Shown here: one piece after another, positions 26,073 to 35,604 of the stretch
Numbering within the stretch: position 1 is the stretch's first letter
How the letters are laid out: every line of letters starts with the position of its first letter
From: Aldersonia sp. NBC_00410
GTDB lineage: Bacteria; Actinomycetota; Actinomycetes; Mycobacteriales; Mycobacteriaceae
Direction: 5' to 3'
Assembly (NCBI RefSeq): GCF_026342035.1
Contig: NZ_JAPENM010000010.1
Coordinates: 1 to 64,000 of the forward strand
DNA: 64,000 nucleotides
Program-made: the position numbers and the translations under genes
Notes under the pieces: model-generated
What the model saw: only the letters and a program-made list of their open reading frames with translations
Told to the model about the DNA's origin: nothing
The model's database searches: none

Positions 26073-27121
26073 CGGCCCGAATTCTTCGTAGCCGGAGAAG
26101 ACGGTTTGAGTGAGTGCAGACAGCGTTCGCATTCGTCGGAATCGGTGATGACGCAGAACGACCTGGCGGGTTTCGCGGTACGGGTGAATCCGGGGGAGTT
26201 CGTCAAGGCGCGCATCTTTCGCACCACCTTCCCCGAGATCGCCGGCCTGGTTCGGCGCGCGCCGCCAACATCCTCGCGACGGTCCGAGGTAGTGGCCGGC
26301 TTCCCTTGACGTCCAGCCAACCGGGGTCCGCGCCCACCATAAGACCGAGGACGACAACATTTGGCCCCGGCTCATAGAGCGCGCGGCGGACCGCGTCCGT
26401 GAGCTGGCCGCGCAGTGGCGTCTACGGGGTCACCGTCGCGCTGATGCACTGGGGCGGCCGGTGGTGCTTCGAGGATCCGCCCTTGCACCTGACGCACGCC
26501 GCCGACGGTGGTCGCATCGAACAGATCCTGCGCTGCACCTGCTGCGGCCAGGACGTCGACGCCAGGAAAATCCGATATGAACAGACCGACGACGACCTCA
26601 CACAGGAATGACCTCCGCCGGACCGCATCGACACCGGGTCAAGAATTCTGGCCGCGGCTTTCCCCTGGCGCTTGAACTCCACCTCGGCGCCCGCATCGGT
26701 GGTCGATCCAGCACTTGCCACTCGCGCATTTCGACGGATGCGCAATCACCAGCAGCAGGACCAGCCCTGCACCTCTTCAGCCTCGCCGCCGGTGGCCGCC
26801 TGCCAGATTCAGCATGTGGACTTCACCGAGATCGCTAGTTCTTCCAGGACGCGAAGCGCGGCCTGACCGGCAACCTGATGCACGGCCTTCGGCGACGCCG
26901 TCGCCGGCTTCGGTGCTGCTCCGGCCTCGACGACGACCACCGCGCAGGCCTCGAGCTGACCGCAGCGGCAAGGACAAAGCGCTATACACCGGCTTGGTGT
27001 GGAGCCCGCCCTTGCTATCAGCGAATCAGCTTGTCCTGCGGCCACTCACGCGGTCTCGATGGGCACGACCGTGATCCATGTCTCTACCCTGCCCGGGAGC
27101 TGGGCGGATAAAGTTTTGATC
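26073..27121. other. About 1 kb of degenerate sequence
   Basis: No intact gene is visible. Apart from the regulator fragment at 26399-26611, short open frames on both strands show only fragments. One minus-strand stretch near 26640-26970 alternates stops with protein-like pieces. The region separates the OsmC gene from the ZapE-like gene and looks like old, decayed coding DNA. Confidence 0.5.
26399..26611 (+). pseudogene. C-terminal fragment of a regulator with a Cys-pair tail
   Basis: The frame TVALMHWGGRWCFEDPPLHLTHAADGGRIEQILRCTCCGQDVDARKIRYEQTDDDL resembles the C-terminus of HxlR-type regulators that end in a His/Cys zinc-ribbon-like module (LMxWGDRW...H..CG...C..CGE). No winged-helix portion precedes it in any frame, so this is a fragment. 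Confidence 0.4.
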
Positions 27122-28156
27122 ATGCGCTGGACACGCCGAGGTTCAACGGCAAGTCGGTCCGTGCAAGTCGATCCCACCGTATTCGACACGGCAGCAAGGG
27201 ACCTGGGATTCACCCTCGATGAAGCGCAACGGCGGGTGGCCGTGGGGTTCGCGACCGCCGATCGGAACCTGTACCTGTGGGGACCGGTCGGGCGGGGAAA
27301 GAGCTGGCTGATGGCCGTGTATTTCGCCGCGGTGCCGACCGATCGGAAAATACGGATCCACTTCCACGAGTTCTTTCGCAATCTGCACTCGGCCATCCGG
27401 AGATCCGGCAACAACCTCTCCGCCGCCCTGGACGAACTTCTCGGCGGGCTGGATGTGGTGTGCTTCGACGAGTTTCACGTTCACGACCCCGCTGACGGCA
27501 AGTTCATTGCCCGCCTGCTGCCCACCCTTCTCGATCGGCAGATTCGGGTCATCGTGACCTCGAACTATCCACCGGAGGGTTTGCTGCCCAACCCGCTGTT
27601 TCACGCGGATTTTGCGCCCACGATCGAGTTGATCGAACGCTCAATGACGGTTGTCGCTATCGACGGCCGCGTCGACTACCGCACCATCTCTGCTCACGAG
27701 ACTGGCTTCGCAGCGGGATGGTGGGTCAGCCCTGGCACCCCAGAACAACTCGGACGCCTCGTTTTGCACTCACCGACGGTCAGTGATCGCAGGATGCTTT
27801 CTCCTGCAGGGCATCCCATTCTCGCCCGCAGCGTGAGCGACGGATGCCTCTGGATCGATTTCCTCGACCTGTGTGAGGGCACCACTGCCCCCATGGACTA
27901 CCTCGCGTTGACCCGAGATTTCCGTGAATGGGTCATTACCGGCGTACCAGACCTTCGAGCCGCAGGGAGCGAGCCGGCCCAACGCTTCGCCAACGTCGTC
28001 GACGTCCTTTACGACCGCCACATCACCACGGTGTTTCTCGCGACTTGCTCCCTACAGGAACTCGTCAACGGTGATCGACTACCCATCGATATTGCGCGAG
28101 TGATGAGCCGACTCGGCCAACTCCGCCGGATCGAGTTGGAAGCGGCGGAACCGTAA
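27122..28156 (+). CDS. zapE: ZapE/AFG1-type AAA ATPase
   Basis: 344 aa from ATG 27122. P-loop GPVGRGKS at 54-61, Walker B VVCFDEFHVHDPADG near 107-120, sensor-like RVIVTSNYPPEGLLPNPLF and the C-terminal LYDRHITTVFLATCSLQELV. This order is that of ZapE, which acts on the division ring in proteobacteria and on membrane-protein quality control in mitochondria; its job in actinobacteria is not defined. The preceding kilobase is degenerate, so its promoter is uncertain. Confidence 0.85.
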   Translation: MRWTRRGSTASRSVQVDPTVFDTAARDLGFTLDEAQRRVAVGFATADRNLYLWGPVGRGKSWLMAVYFAAVPTDRKIRIHFHEFFRNLHSAIRRSGNNLSAALDELLGGLDVVCFDEFHVHDPADGKFIARLLPTLLDRQIRVIVTSNYPPEGLLPNPLFHADFAPTIELIERSMTVVAIDGRVDYRTISAHETGFAAGWWVSPGTPEQLGRLVLHSPTVSDRRMLSPAGHPILARSVSDGCLWIDFLDLCEGTTAPMDYLALTRDFREWVITGVPDLRAAGSEPAQRFANVVDVLYDRHITTVFLATCSLQELVNGDRLPIDIARVMSRLGQLRRIELEAAEP

Positions 28157-28570
28157 GCGGACTGGATCCATCGAGGTGTCGTGGATCGGGGCGATCCGGC
28201 GAGCAATCGGCGAGTAGACGACCGTTCGGCGCGGACTGTGAAGGTCTGGCGCAACCGGATGACCCCGACTCTCGCCCACGAACGCACCTGGTGGCTGGTC
28301 AGTTCCGACACCGCTCTGGCAACCTGCAACGAACCCGTTGTCGCTGTCTCTGCGCCCGAATGGCCGCGGCCGTCGATCACCGCACAAGGTCGGAACTCAC
28401 TGCTATCCAACGCCACCCTCGCCGAACGAGTCGAGTGCTCGCGTGACCGTCAGCCTTGCAGAATGCACCGCGCAGAAACGGGGCACGCCGCCCGACGTAC
28501 CCGGCGTCAACCATTCGGCGTCGACGCAAATAAAGTCTGCGCGCCCGGTTATCCGGCTTACAATCGGCCG
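28157..28570. other. 414 bp without a supported gene
   Basis: No protein family signature was found in any frame; frames open on either strand are low-complexity. It presumably carries the promoter of the nitrilase-family gene. Confidence 0.5.
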
Positions 28571-29284
28571 ATGCAAGTGAAGCGCCCAACGTTGCGGGTG
28601 GCCGCCGCTCAACCCGTCACGATCACGGGTGACGTCCGCGCCAACGCGCTCACCCATTCCGAGGCCGTCCGGGCCTGCGCCGCACGGGTTGTCGTATTCC
28701 CAGAAATGTCGCTTACCGGCTACAGCATGGACGCGCCGAGTGTCGACGTCGATGATGCGGCGCTCCGCCCGCTGGTCGAAGCGTGCCGGGACACAGGATC
28801 AGTCGCGCTGGCCGGTGCCGCCGTCCGGCATCGACCACGGCCGGCCATCGGGGTCCTTGCGGTAAGCGCGGCAGGTACCGAGATCGTGTACCGCAAGGTG
28901 CACCTCGGGGCCTCAGAAACTGAGGTGTACGCACCGGGGAGGTCGGCGGCCGTGGTCGAGATCGACGGGTGGCGTATTGGTCTCGGAATTTGCAAGGACA
29001 CCCGCGTCGATCATCACCTGACGGCCAGCATCGCCGCAGGCATCGACCTGTATGTGGCCGGCCTCGTGCATGCGCCACAGGACATAGCCGAGTTCGACGT
29101 CCGTGCGCGTCGTATCGCCGCCCTGGGTGCAATTCCGGTGGTGTTCGCGGGGTTCGCGGGTCCAACCGGCGGGGGATACGCGAGCACCTGTGGGGGATCG
29201 GCCATCTGGGATGCGGCCGGCCATTGCCTGATGCAGGCGAATGATCAGCCCGGCGAACGCGTGGTCGCGGATCTGAGTGCCTGA
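28571..29284 (+). CDS. Carbon-nitrogen hydrolase (nitrilase superfamily)
   Basis: 237 aa from ATG 28571. The catalytic triad is complete: Glu45 in VVFPEMSLTGY, Lys109 in YRKVHLG and Cys141 in LGICKDTRV. The C-terminus is short for the superfamily, ending just after PGERVVADLSA. It probably hydrolyses an amide; no glutamine-amidotransferase partner is fused or adjacent, so it is not NAD synthetase. Substrate unknown. Stands alone. Confidence 0.88.
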   Translation: MQVKRPTLRVAAAQPVTITGDVRANALTHSEAVRACAARVVVFPEMSLTGYSMDAPSVDVDDAALRPLVEACRDTGSVALAGAAVRHRPRPAIGVLAVSAAGTEIVYRKVHLGASETEVYAPGRSAAVVEIDGWRIGLGICKDTRVDHHLTASIAAGIDLYVAGLVHAPQDIAEFDVRARRIAALGAIPVVFAGFAGPTGGGYASTCGGSAIWDAAGHCLMQANDQPGERVVADLSA

Positions 29285-29546
29285 GTCCGATCCGATTTGG
29301 GCGGAAGTCTCTGCATGGACGCGGTTGCGGGGCCGACACGATCCGGCGATGGCCAGGTCTACTGAGAATCTGGCCAACTGCATTGAGACCCGACTCGGAA
29401 CCGGCCGGGACAGATAGCCCCGCCGCACGTCCCTGACCTACTTACTGGTAAGCCTGCATATTCAATCTGGTCGTATTCGTCTCGTGCGCAGCGTTGAACC
29501 GTGTTGCCCGTGTAACGGGCGAGGAGTTTGACTCGACCTCTAGATC

Positions 29547-30209
29547 ATGCGTCTACGACTATCCCTCCTCGCCGCAGGCGTGGCCGGGGCACTGTTGGCA
29601 TCTGTTGGTACTGCGCGTGCTGTGCCCGTCGACCAAATCGCCGCGGTTCGTTCGGCACTCGAGTCGGCGGCGATGCCCATCAGCAATCAGACCGCCGAGT
29701 CGGTTGCACTCGCGGTCGAGCGTCTGGTCACCAACACACCGCGGTACAACTACTTTCCACGGTCCGTTCGGTTGACCGAAGGCGCATCTCAGCCTTTTCT
29801 GTATGACACCGTCGCCGCGAATTGCCTCCCTGCGGGATTCGGCGAACACAACGATTCGATCGGGATTGCTCGGGCCATCGCCGGCCCCGCACGCGACGAA
29901 AGTCTTCCGGATCCGGTCATCGCACCAGGCACGGTCAACGTCTTCTTCAGCGCCCTGAATACTGCGATGTCGTCACCGCTGCAAAATGACCACCTCGAAG
30001 TTGCCTGGGTGAACCTTGCAACGATGCAGTCGGGCCGAGCGCCGATGATCCAGCAACGCCCGAACGACTACATCGTGACACTGTCCAACACGATGGCAAC
30101 GGGGCGCGGCACGGTCGTTTTCGTTGTATTCGGTAGCGTCCTCGACTCCACGAGCCGTGCCTTGCCGCCGTGTGACTTCGCACCGGTGGTCGGTGTCGTT
30201 CAGGCCTGA
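29547..30209 (+). CDS. Secreted protein of unknown function
   Basis: 220 aa from ATG 29547. Residues 1-25 (MRLRLSLLAAGVAGALLASVGTARA) form a Sec signal with an A-x-A cleavage site. The mature part contains YDTVAANCLPAGFGEHNDSIGIARAIAGPA, VNVFFSALNTAM and ends CDFAPVVGVVQA, with two cysteines that could form a disulfide. It resembles the small exported proteins of mycolata whose function is unknown. Single gene. Confidence 0.7.
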   Translation: MRLRLSLLAAGVAGALLASVGTARAVPVDQIAAVRSALESAAMPISNQTAESVALAVERLVTNTPRYNYFPRSVRLTEGASQPFLYDTVAANCLPAGFGEHNDSIGIARAIAGPARDESLPDPVIAPGTVNVFFSALNTAMSSPLQNDHLEVAWVNLATMQSGRAPMIQQRPNDYIVTLSNTMATGRGTVVFVVFGSVLDSTSRALPPCDFAPVVGVVQA

Positions 30210-31082
30210 TCCGTGGTTCGACCATCAGCAGCCGCCCTCGGCAGGGACATGCCGCTTCGAGTTGACATAATGTCGATTATCGGCACTTTGTATAGCTGCG
30301 CGAACGTTCCCGGAAGGGGTTCCCCAAGACCCCGGGCGATCATCGGAATGCGCGGACAAACTGCAACGAGAACCGACGGGGCGCGAGGGTCCGCCGCTGC
30401 TGGGTCGTCAAGGACGTGCCGTGGCATCGACCTGGCCGAGCGGCATCGGCAGTTCTGCCATATCTGCCCGCCGCGGGCGGGCTCGGATCAATACGTCACG
30501 GATGACGATCATCCTGCGCTAGGTCCGAATCGGACTCTCCGTCCGCCCACTACCGTTAATACGTCACAGTGACATAATGACCATGGGTGACTGGGTGGTC
30601 CAAACATGCTGGCGGCGTGGGTATTTGCGCAGCATGCGCACCGCGCCGGGCCTGGGTTGCCACGGAAGGTTGGGTTGCCGGCCACCTGAGGGCTCGTTGA
30701 GTCCGTTGACGATGTCGACAACTTGCGTGCCGCCAGAATCGGTCGGGGAACGCCGACATCGTGGCGTTGGCCCGTGAATGTGGCGCTGCTCCACCCCACC
30801 GGGGCTCGACCCCTGCCCCACGGCCCCCGACCGACAAATCATGGATAATCGCTTTTATCCATGATTTGTTAGGGAGGGGACTGGAGCCCGCTCGCCGCGA
30901 GACGAACCGCATTGTCGCACCGATCTTCGACCCACTACCGAACGGGCTCCGCCATCACCGGCGCCGGTCGAGCCGCGTTTCGAGACCCGGTGATGCAACT
31001 GGGCCGAATCGGCCCTTCTCCCCTCCCCTCGGCTACCCAGCGCTACCCGGGATCGGTCCGATCGACCGGTAGGGTCGAGGGC
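30210..31082. other. 873-bp gene-poor region with regulatory-looking palindromes
   Basis: No open frame has a recognisable product. The stretch is AT-richer than its neighbours in places and has several small dyads: GACAT-A-ATGTC near 30265, GTCAC-A-GTGAC near 30563, and the large palindrome at 30834-30869. A TTGACA near 30262 with TTTGTA 19 bp on could be a weak plus-strand promoter. The downstream gene is the LLM oxidoreductase. Confidence 0.5.
30834..30869. repeat. 36-bp AT-rich perfect palindrome
   Basis: ACAAATCATGGATAA (30834-30848) and TTATCCATGATTTGT (30855-30869) are exact 15-bp complements around TCGCTT. Neither side has a T-run, so termination is unlikely. Possibilities are a regulator site for the LLM gene 213 bp away or a recombination/attachment site near the tyrosine recombinase gene 1.1 kb away. 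Confidence 0.7.
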
Positions 31083-31943
31083 ATGAATCTCGATGGTGTG
31101 GGTATCTGGAGTTCGCAGCTGCGCTACAGCGATCCGTCCGAGGCGGCCGATGCCGCGGCGGAACTGGACGAATTGGGATTCAGCGCATTGTGGATTCCCG
31201 ATGTGGGCGGTGCGGTGCTCGATGCGGTGGCGAACCTGCTGGGCGCCACGAAGAACGCCACGATTGCCACGGGCATCCTCAACATCTGGATGCACGAACC
31301 GAAGGACGTCGCCGCTGCGCATGCCACACTGACCGGCACGCACGGCGATCGGTTCCTGCTCGGGATCGGGGTCAGCCATGCACCGTTGATCGACGCCAAA
31401 GAACCTGGGCGCTACCGCAAGCCGATGGCCGCGATCGGAACGTTCCTCGATGGTCTGGACGACGCGGACCTGCCGGTGGCGCCCGAGAATCGTGTGCTCG
31501 CCGCGCTTGGCCCGAAGATGTTGAAGACGGCCGCCGAGCGCAGCCGCGGTGCCCATCCCTACCTGGTCACCCCCGAACACACCGCCATCGCCCGCGAGAC
31601 GCTCGGCGCCGCTCCGCTGTTGCTGCCAGAGCAGACGGTGATTCTTGCCGAGGACCGCGACGAGGCCCGGACCATCGGAACGAACTGGCTGCGCAACTAT
31701 CTCGCGATGCCGAACTACGTAAATAACCTGCTGCGCCTTGGATTCACGGACGAAGACGTCGCGTCGGTGAGCGACCGACTCTTCGATGGCGTCATCGCGT
31801 GGGGCGACGAGGAGGCCGTCGTCGACCGTATCCGCAAGCATCAGCAGGCCGGTGCGGACCACGTGTGCGTGCAAGTGTTGAGTGCAAATCAAGCTGAGTT
31901 TCCCACCGACCAATGGCGCCGCCTCGCGTCTGCGGTTCGATAG
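31083..31943 (+). CDS. LLM-class F420-dependent oxidoreductase (TIGR03620-like)
   Basis: 286 aa from ATG 31083. Luciferase-like monooxygenase fold: MNLDGVGIWSSQLRYSDPSEAADAAAELDELGFSALWIPD, then TGILNIWMHEP and GDRFLLGIGVSHAPLI. The N-terminal GIWSS..R and 286-residue length fit the mycolata F420-dependent subgroup; substrate unknown. The tyrosine recombinase gene follows after 9 bp. Confidence 0.85.
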   Translation: MNLDGVGIWSSQLRYSDPSEAADAAAELDELGFSALWIPDVGGAVLDAVANLLGATKNATIATGILNIWMHEPKDVAAAHATLTGTHGDRFLLGIGVSHAPLIDAKEPGRYRKPMAAIGTFLDGLDDADLPVAPENRVLAALGPKMLKTAAERSRGAHPYLVTPEHTAIARETLGAAPLLLPEQTVILAEDRDEARTIGTNWLRNYLAMPNYVNNLLRLGFTDEDVASVSDRLFDGVIAWGDEEAVVDRIRKHQQAGADHVCVQVLSANQAEFPTDQWRRLASAVR

Positions 31944-31952
31944 CGGACGCAT

Positions 31953-33026
31953 GTGACCCATCCCGTCGAACCCGAGGACCCGGACAGCGCGCGTCCGGAT
32001 TGGTTCGCAGCCTTCATCGCCGACTGCGGTACCCGCAAGCCGTCGCCACACACCTTGAAGGCCTATCGGCAGGATTTCGACACCATCGCTGTCCTGATCG
32101 CTGGAAACGGCACGGCGACAGACAAACTGAGCACCGACCTGCTCACCACCGACGAGATGCGGCGAGCGTTTGCCGCATACGCCAAGACGCATGAAGCAGC
32201 GTCGATCCGGCGCTGTTGGTCGACGTGGAACACGTTGTGCACCTTCCTTTTCACCGCCGAGACGATTTCGGCGAATCCGATGCCCGCCGTCGGGAGACCG
32301 AAGGCATCCAAGATCCTGCCGAAGTCGTTCGACAACACTGCCGTCACCGCGCTGCTCGGTGCGCTCGAATCGGATGGTGACCGAACGCGAAGTACCGACT
32401 GGCCCGAGCGGGATCGTGCCCTCGTGCTGACCGCTCTGCTCACGGGCATGCGTTCGGATGAGATGGTGCGCACCAACATCGGCGACGTGCGGGTCACCGA
32501 GGACGGTGCAGGCATGTTGCACGTTCATGGCAAGGGCAACAAGGATCGGTTCATTCCCGTGGAACGCGCGCTGCTCGCCGTGTTCGACCGATATCTCGAG
32601 ACCAGGCACGAGCGTTTCCCTCCCCCGCCCAACTCGCGTCGCCGCCGCGACGACCGTTCGCTCTCCGCTTGGCCGCGGAAAGCGCCGCTGTTCGTCGGCC
32701 CGGCCGGCGATCGCATCACGCGCGGCGTCCTGCAGTACCGGATTCAGCGGATCTACCGCCGCGCGGGTATCGAGTCACAACGTCCGAAAGGCGCACTGGT
32801 GCACGCCCTCCGGCATACCTACGCCACTGCGCTGGCCGACGAGAACATCAGTGTGTACACACTGATGAAGCTCCTCGGCCACGAGTCGATGGCAACGGCG
32901 CAACGCTACGTCGCCGGCGCAGGTATCGACACTCGTCCGGCGGCGGCGAGCAACCCGGTTTATCGCATGCTCGGCGGTGCTACCGGCCTATCGACGACCG
33001 GAGCGGATGAACACGATCAGCCGTAG
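31953..33026 (+). CDS. Tyrosine recombinase/integrase-family protein
   Basis: 357 aa from GTG 31953. N-terminal SAM-like core-binding domain (PSPHTLKAYRQDFDTIA, SIRRCWSTWNTLCTFLF) and a C-terminal catalytic domain with the R-K-H-R-H-Y set: R in LLTGMRSDE, K in GKGNKDRF, HxxR in HALRHTYA, H in LLGHES and nucleophile Tyr in AQRYVAG. All residues are present, so it should be active. No prophage or transposon genes surround it, which points to a resident chromosomal recombinase or a remnant of an excised element. Nine bp behind the LLM gene. Confidence 0.85.
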   Translation: MTHPVEPEDPDSARPDWFAAFIADCGTRKPSPHTLKAYRQDFDTIAVLIAGNGTATDKLSTDLLTTDEMRRAFAAYAKTHEAASIRRCWSTWNTLCTFLFTAETISANPMPAVGRPKASKILPKSFDNTAVTALLGALESDGDRTRSTDWPERDRALVLTALLTGMRSDEMVRTNIGDVRVTEDGAGMLHVHGKGNKDRFIPVERALLAVFDRYLETRHERFPPPPNSRRRRDDRSLSAWPRKAPLFVGPAGDRITRGVLQYRIQRIYRRAGIESQRPKGALVHALRHTYATALADENISVYTLMKLLGHESMATAQRYVAGAGIDTRPAAASNPVYRMLGGATGLSTTGADEHDQP

Positions 33027-33263
33027 TGGCCGCGTTGGCGGAGGCCGCTCGGTCGCCTGATCGGCGCCCACGTCAGCATCGAACCGTGAGCCGAAATCGA
33101 CCAGTTCACGGGCGAAGTGGGTGCAATGCGCTACGTGCGAACTGTAATCCTCGTCATGGTCGAGCCGGCGCGCCGAAAAGGGATCTCCGCCGCTGGATCG
33201 CGCCGGCGCTGTCGTTGAATCAGGCATGATTGGGCCATCAGTCGAACGAGCCCAGGAGCAGCC

Positions 33264-33770
33264 GTGTCCCTCCCGATCGCCGATGAGCCGCGCACCGCAG
33301 TCGAGTGGGTCCAGATGGACGACACAGCGATCGCGGCGGTGCGCTTCGAACACGCCACCCAGGCGACGCTGATCGAGGCCTTCGACGGCGGGTTCGGTGC
33401 GCTCGGCGCCGCCGCGGCAGCGGGCGCAGTGCAGCCCGCCGGGCCGGCGGTCGCGGTGTACCACGGCGATCCGATGGGCGAGTTCGATGTCGAGGTCGCC
33501 TTTCCGGTCCTCGAACCCCTCGCGGCGGAGGCGGAGTTCGCCGGGCGGGTCATCCGTCCCTCGACGATCGAGGGTGCGCGATGTGCAGTGGCAACCCACA
33601 TCGGCGGCTACGACGGGCTCGGTGCGGCGTGGGGATCCGTCGTTGCCGCGGTCACCGCTGATGGCGCCGACATCCCCGGTCGCTGGATCGAGGTCTATGT
33701 GACGCAGCCGGGCCCCGACGTCGACCCGGCAACCATGCGCACCGAACTCATCGCGCCCGTCGAATCCTGA
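33264..33770 (+). CDS. GyrI-like (AraC effector-binding domain) protein
   Basis: 168 aa from GTG 33264 after AGGAG. Stand-alone small-molecule-binding domain: IAAVRFEHATQATLIEAFDGGFGALGA, then AVYHGDPMGEFDVEVAFPV, EGARCAVATHIGGYDGLGAAW and WIEVYVTQPG. There is no DNA-binding domain. Such proteins hydrolyse or sequester drugs. A TetR gene follows after 27 bp. Confidence 0.82.
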   Translation: MSLPIADEPRTAVEWVQMDDTAIAAVRFEHATQATLIEAFDGGFGALGAAAAAGAVQPAGPAVAVYHGDPMGEFDVEVAFPVLEPLAAEAEFAGRVIRPSTIEGARCAVATHIGGYDGLGAAWGSVVAAVTADGADIPGRWIEVYVTQPGPDVDPATMRTELIAPVES

Positions 33771-33797
33771 GGTTGTGCCCTGACTAGGCTGACGCCC

Positions 33798-34364
33798 GTG
33801 GCAGCACCACGCGGTTCCGGCAGCACGCGGCTCTCCGTCGACGATTGGATCGAGGCGGGCTATTCGATCCTTGCCGAGCAGGGTGTCCGGCAGCTCAAAC
33901 TCGACAATCTGTGCACCCGGCTCGGCGCGACCAAGGGCAGCTTCTACTGGCACTTCACCGATATCGCGTCCTACCGGACGGCGCTGGTGCACGCGTGGGG
34001 GGAGCTACGGGAGTCCGAGCGCGAACGGCTCGAGCAACTCGGCGACGTGGAACCTCGCGAACGGCTGGCACAGATGATGCAATCCCTGGTGAGTCCACGC
34101 TATTGGGCGCTCGAGCGTGCGATGCGGGAGTGGGCACGCACCGATCCCGCCGCGGCGCAGGCCGTGCGGTCCGCGGATCGCCGGATGGTCCATGCCGTCC
34201 GCCAGGCATTCCTCGACGACGGATTCGACCCGGCAGAGGCGTCGGAACGGGCAAACACGATGTATGCAGCCGGAATTGGGGCGCTGCACCTGTCCGGGCC
34301 CACGCCGGCGAGGTGGACCGAGGACCGCCGCGATTGGTTCCTGGACTTCATGCTGCGACACTGA
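33798..34364 (+). CDS. TetR-family regulator
   Basis: 188 aa from GTG 33798. The N-terminal HTH is DDWIEAGYSILAEQGVRQLKLDNLCTRLGATKGSFYWHFTD, followed by a helical ligand domain ending in RDWFLDFMLRH. It precedes a flavin-dependent oxygenase gene by 44 bp, and the gap contains a perfect operator-like repeat (34378-34395), so it probably represses that gene. Confidence 0.88.
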   Translation: MAAPRGSGSTRLSVDDWIEAGYSILAEQGVRQLKLDNLCTRLGATKGSFYWHFTDIASYRTALVHAWGELRESERERLEQLGDVEPRERLAQMMQSLVSPRYWALERAMREWARTDPAAAQAVRSADRRMVHAVRQAFLDDGFDPAEASERANTMYAAGIGALHLSGPTPARWTEDRRDWFLDFMLRH

Positions 34365-34377
34365 CCGTCGTTGTTTT

Positions 34378-34395
34378 CCATACTAAAACGTATGG
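34378..34395. promoter_or_regulatory. TetR-type operator candidate CCATAC-N6-GTATGG
   Basis: A perfect 6-bp inverted repeat with a 6-bp spacer, ending 13 bp before the oxygenase start codon and 13 bp after the TetR stop. It is AT-rich compared with its surroundings. Confidence 0.65.
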
Positions 34396-34408
34396 TAGTT
34401 TCGAGCGC

Positions 34409-35575
34409 ATGACGATGATCACCGATCGGACGTCTGGAATCACCGACGAATTCGTCGCGGCCCTCGCGCAACGGGCGGCAGAAGCCGAAACGCTGCGCCG
34501 ACTGCCCGCGGAGACGCTCGACGACTACGCCCGATCGGGACTGCCCGAGTTGCTCGTTCCCGCGCGCTTCGGTGGTGCACAAGCGCCGTTCCCGGCGATT
34601 CTCGACCCCATTCGCCGGCTCGCGCACGGGTGCACCTCGTCGTCCTGGACGCTGGCCTTCTATACGCTACACAACTGGATCATGGCGCTCTTCGACGAGC
34701 AAGCGCAGCGAGAGGCCTTCTCGGACAGGCCGTTTCTTGCGCCCGCCGCACTTGCGCCGACCGGGCGCGGGGTACCGGCAGACGGCGGATTTCGCGTGTC
34801 GGGCCGGTGGTCGTGGGCCACCGGTGTGATGCACGCGAACTGGGTGATGGTCAGCGCCCTGTGCGGGCCGGACGACGCGCCGATGCCCGCGCTCGTGCTC
34901 CTGCCCGCACGCGATGTCGAGATCGTGGACGTGTGGCATACCGACGGAATGCGGGCCACGGGATCGAACGACGTGCTCTTGCACGACGTCTTCGTCCCCG
35001 AACATCGAGTGGTCGGTGTCATCGACGTGTACGGCGGCAACTCGCCGGGCGCCCGTCTGCACGACTGCACCACCTACCGCTGGCCGATGGTGCCCGCGCT
35101 CGCGCTGGTCGCCGCAATGCCTGCGCTCGGCACCGCGGAGCGGGTGACCGAGTTGTTCGCCGAGCGGCTGCAGGAACGCGTCCTCGCCTACGGCGGCGGC
35201 AAGCAGAAGGACAAGCCGGCAGCGCAGGCGCGGCTTGCCGACGCGCGGGTTCGCCTCGATGCATTGCGGGCCCTCGTCGACCGCACCGCCGAGCGGATCG
35301 ACGAGATGGTCGAAGCCGGGGAGCGCGTGCCGCCCGCGGTCCGGGCCGATGCCCGGCTCGCGGCCGCCCACGTAGTTGCGGATTCACGCTCGATCATCGC
35401 CAACCTACTCGAGGCATCCGGAGCGAGCGTCCATTTCCTGGACAACCCGATGCAGCGTGCCAAGCGCGATGTCGACGTGCTGTCCGGCCACGTGGTGTTT
35501 GACCACGACACCTGCCGCGAGTTGGCGGGCGCCCTCGCGATCGGTCTCCGGGTCCCGGTTACCTCGATGCTCTGA
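34409..35575 (+). CDS. Acyl-CoA dehydrogenase-fold flavin monooxygenase (HsaA/DszC-like)
   Basis: 388 aa from ATG 34409. N-terminal helical domain (RAAEAETLRRLPAETLDDYARSGLPELLVPARFGG), middle beta domain (GFRVSGRWSWATGVMHANWVMVSA) and C-terminal helical domain (ARLAAAHVVADSRSIIANLLEASGASVHFLDNPMQRAKRDVDVLSGHVVFD). The SGRWSWATG and H-V-x-F-D patterns are those of reduced-flavin-dependent hydroxylases such as HsaA, not of acyl-CoA dehydrogenases: the catalytic Glu is missing. A separate flavin reductase would be needed; none is adjacent. Probably repressed by the upstream TetR. Confidence 0.8.
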   Translation: MTMITDRTSGITDEFVAALAQRAAEAETLRRLPAETLDDYARSGLPELLVPARFGGAQAPFPAILDPIRRLAHGCTSSSWTLAFYTLHNWIMALFDEQAQREAFSDRPFLAPAALAPTGRGVPADGGFRVSGRWSWATGVMHANWVMVSALCGPDDAPMPALVLLPARDVEIVDVWHTDGMRATGSNDVLLHDVFVPEHRVVGVIDVYGGNSPGARLHDCTTYRWPMVPALALVAAMPALGTAERVTELFAERLQERVLAYGGGKQKDKPAAQARLADARVRLDALRALVDRTAERIDEMVEAGERVPPAVRADARLAAAHVVADSRSIIANLLEASGASVHFLDNPMQRAKRDVDVLSGHVVFDHDTCRELAGALAIGLRVPVTSML

Positions 35576-35604
35576 CGGGTCGCCCAGACTTCATTCGACA
35601 GACT

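Noticed and set aside
28181-28570. Upstream extension of the nitrilase-family protein
   Set aside because: The added residues are low-complexity and the nitrilase fold begins just after ATG 28571.
31953-33026. Prophage or integrative element
   Set aside because: No tRNA, excisionase, replication or structural gene flanks the recombinase.
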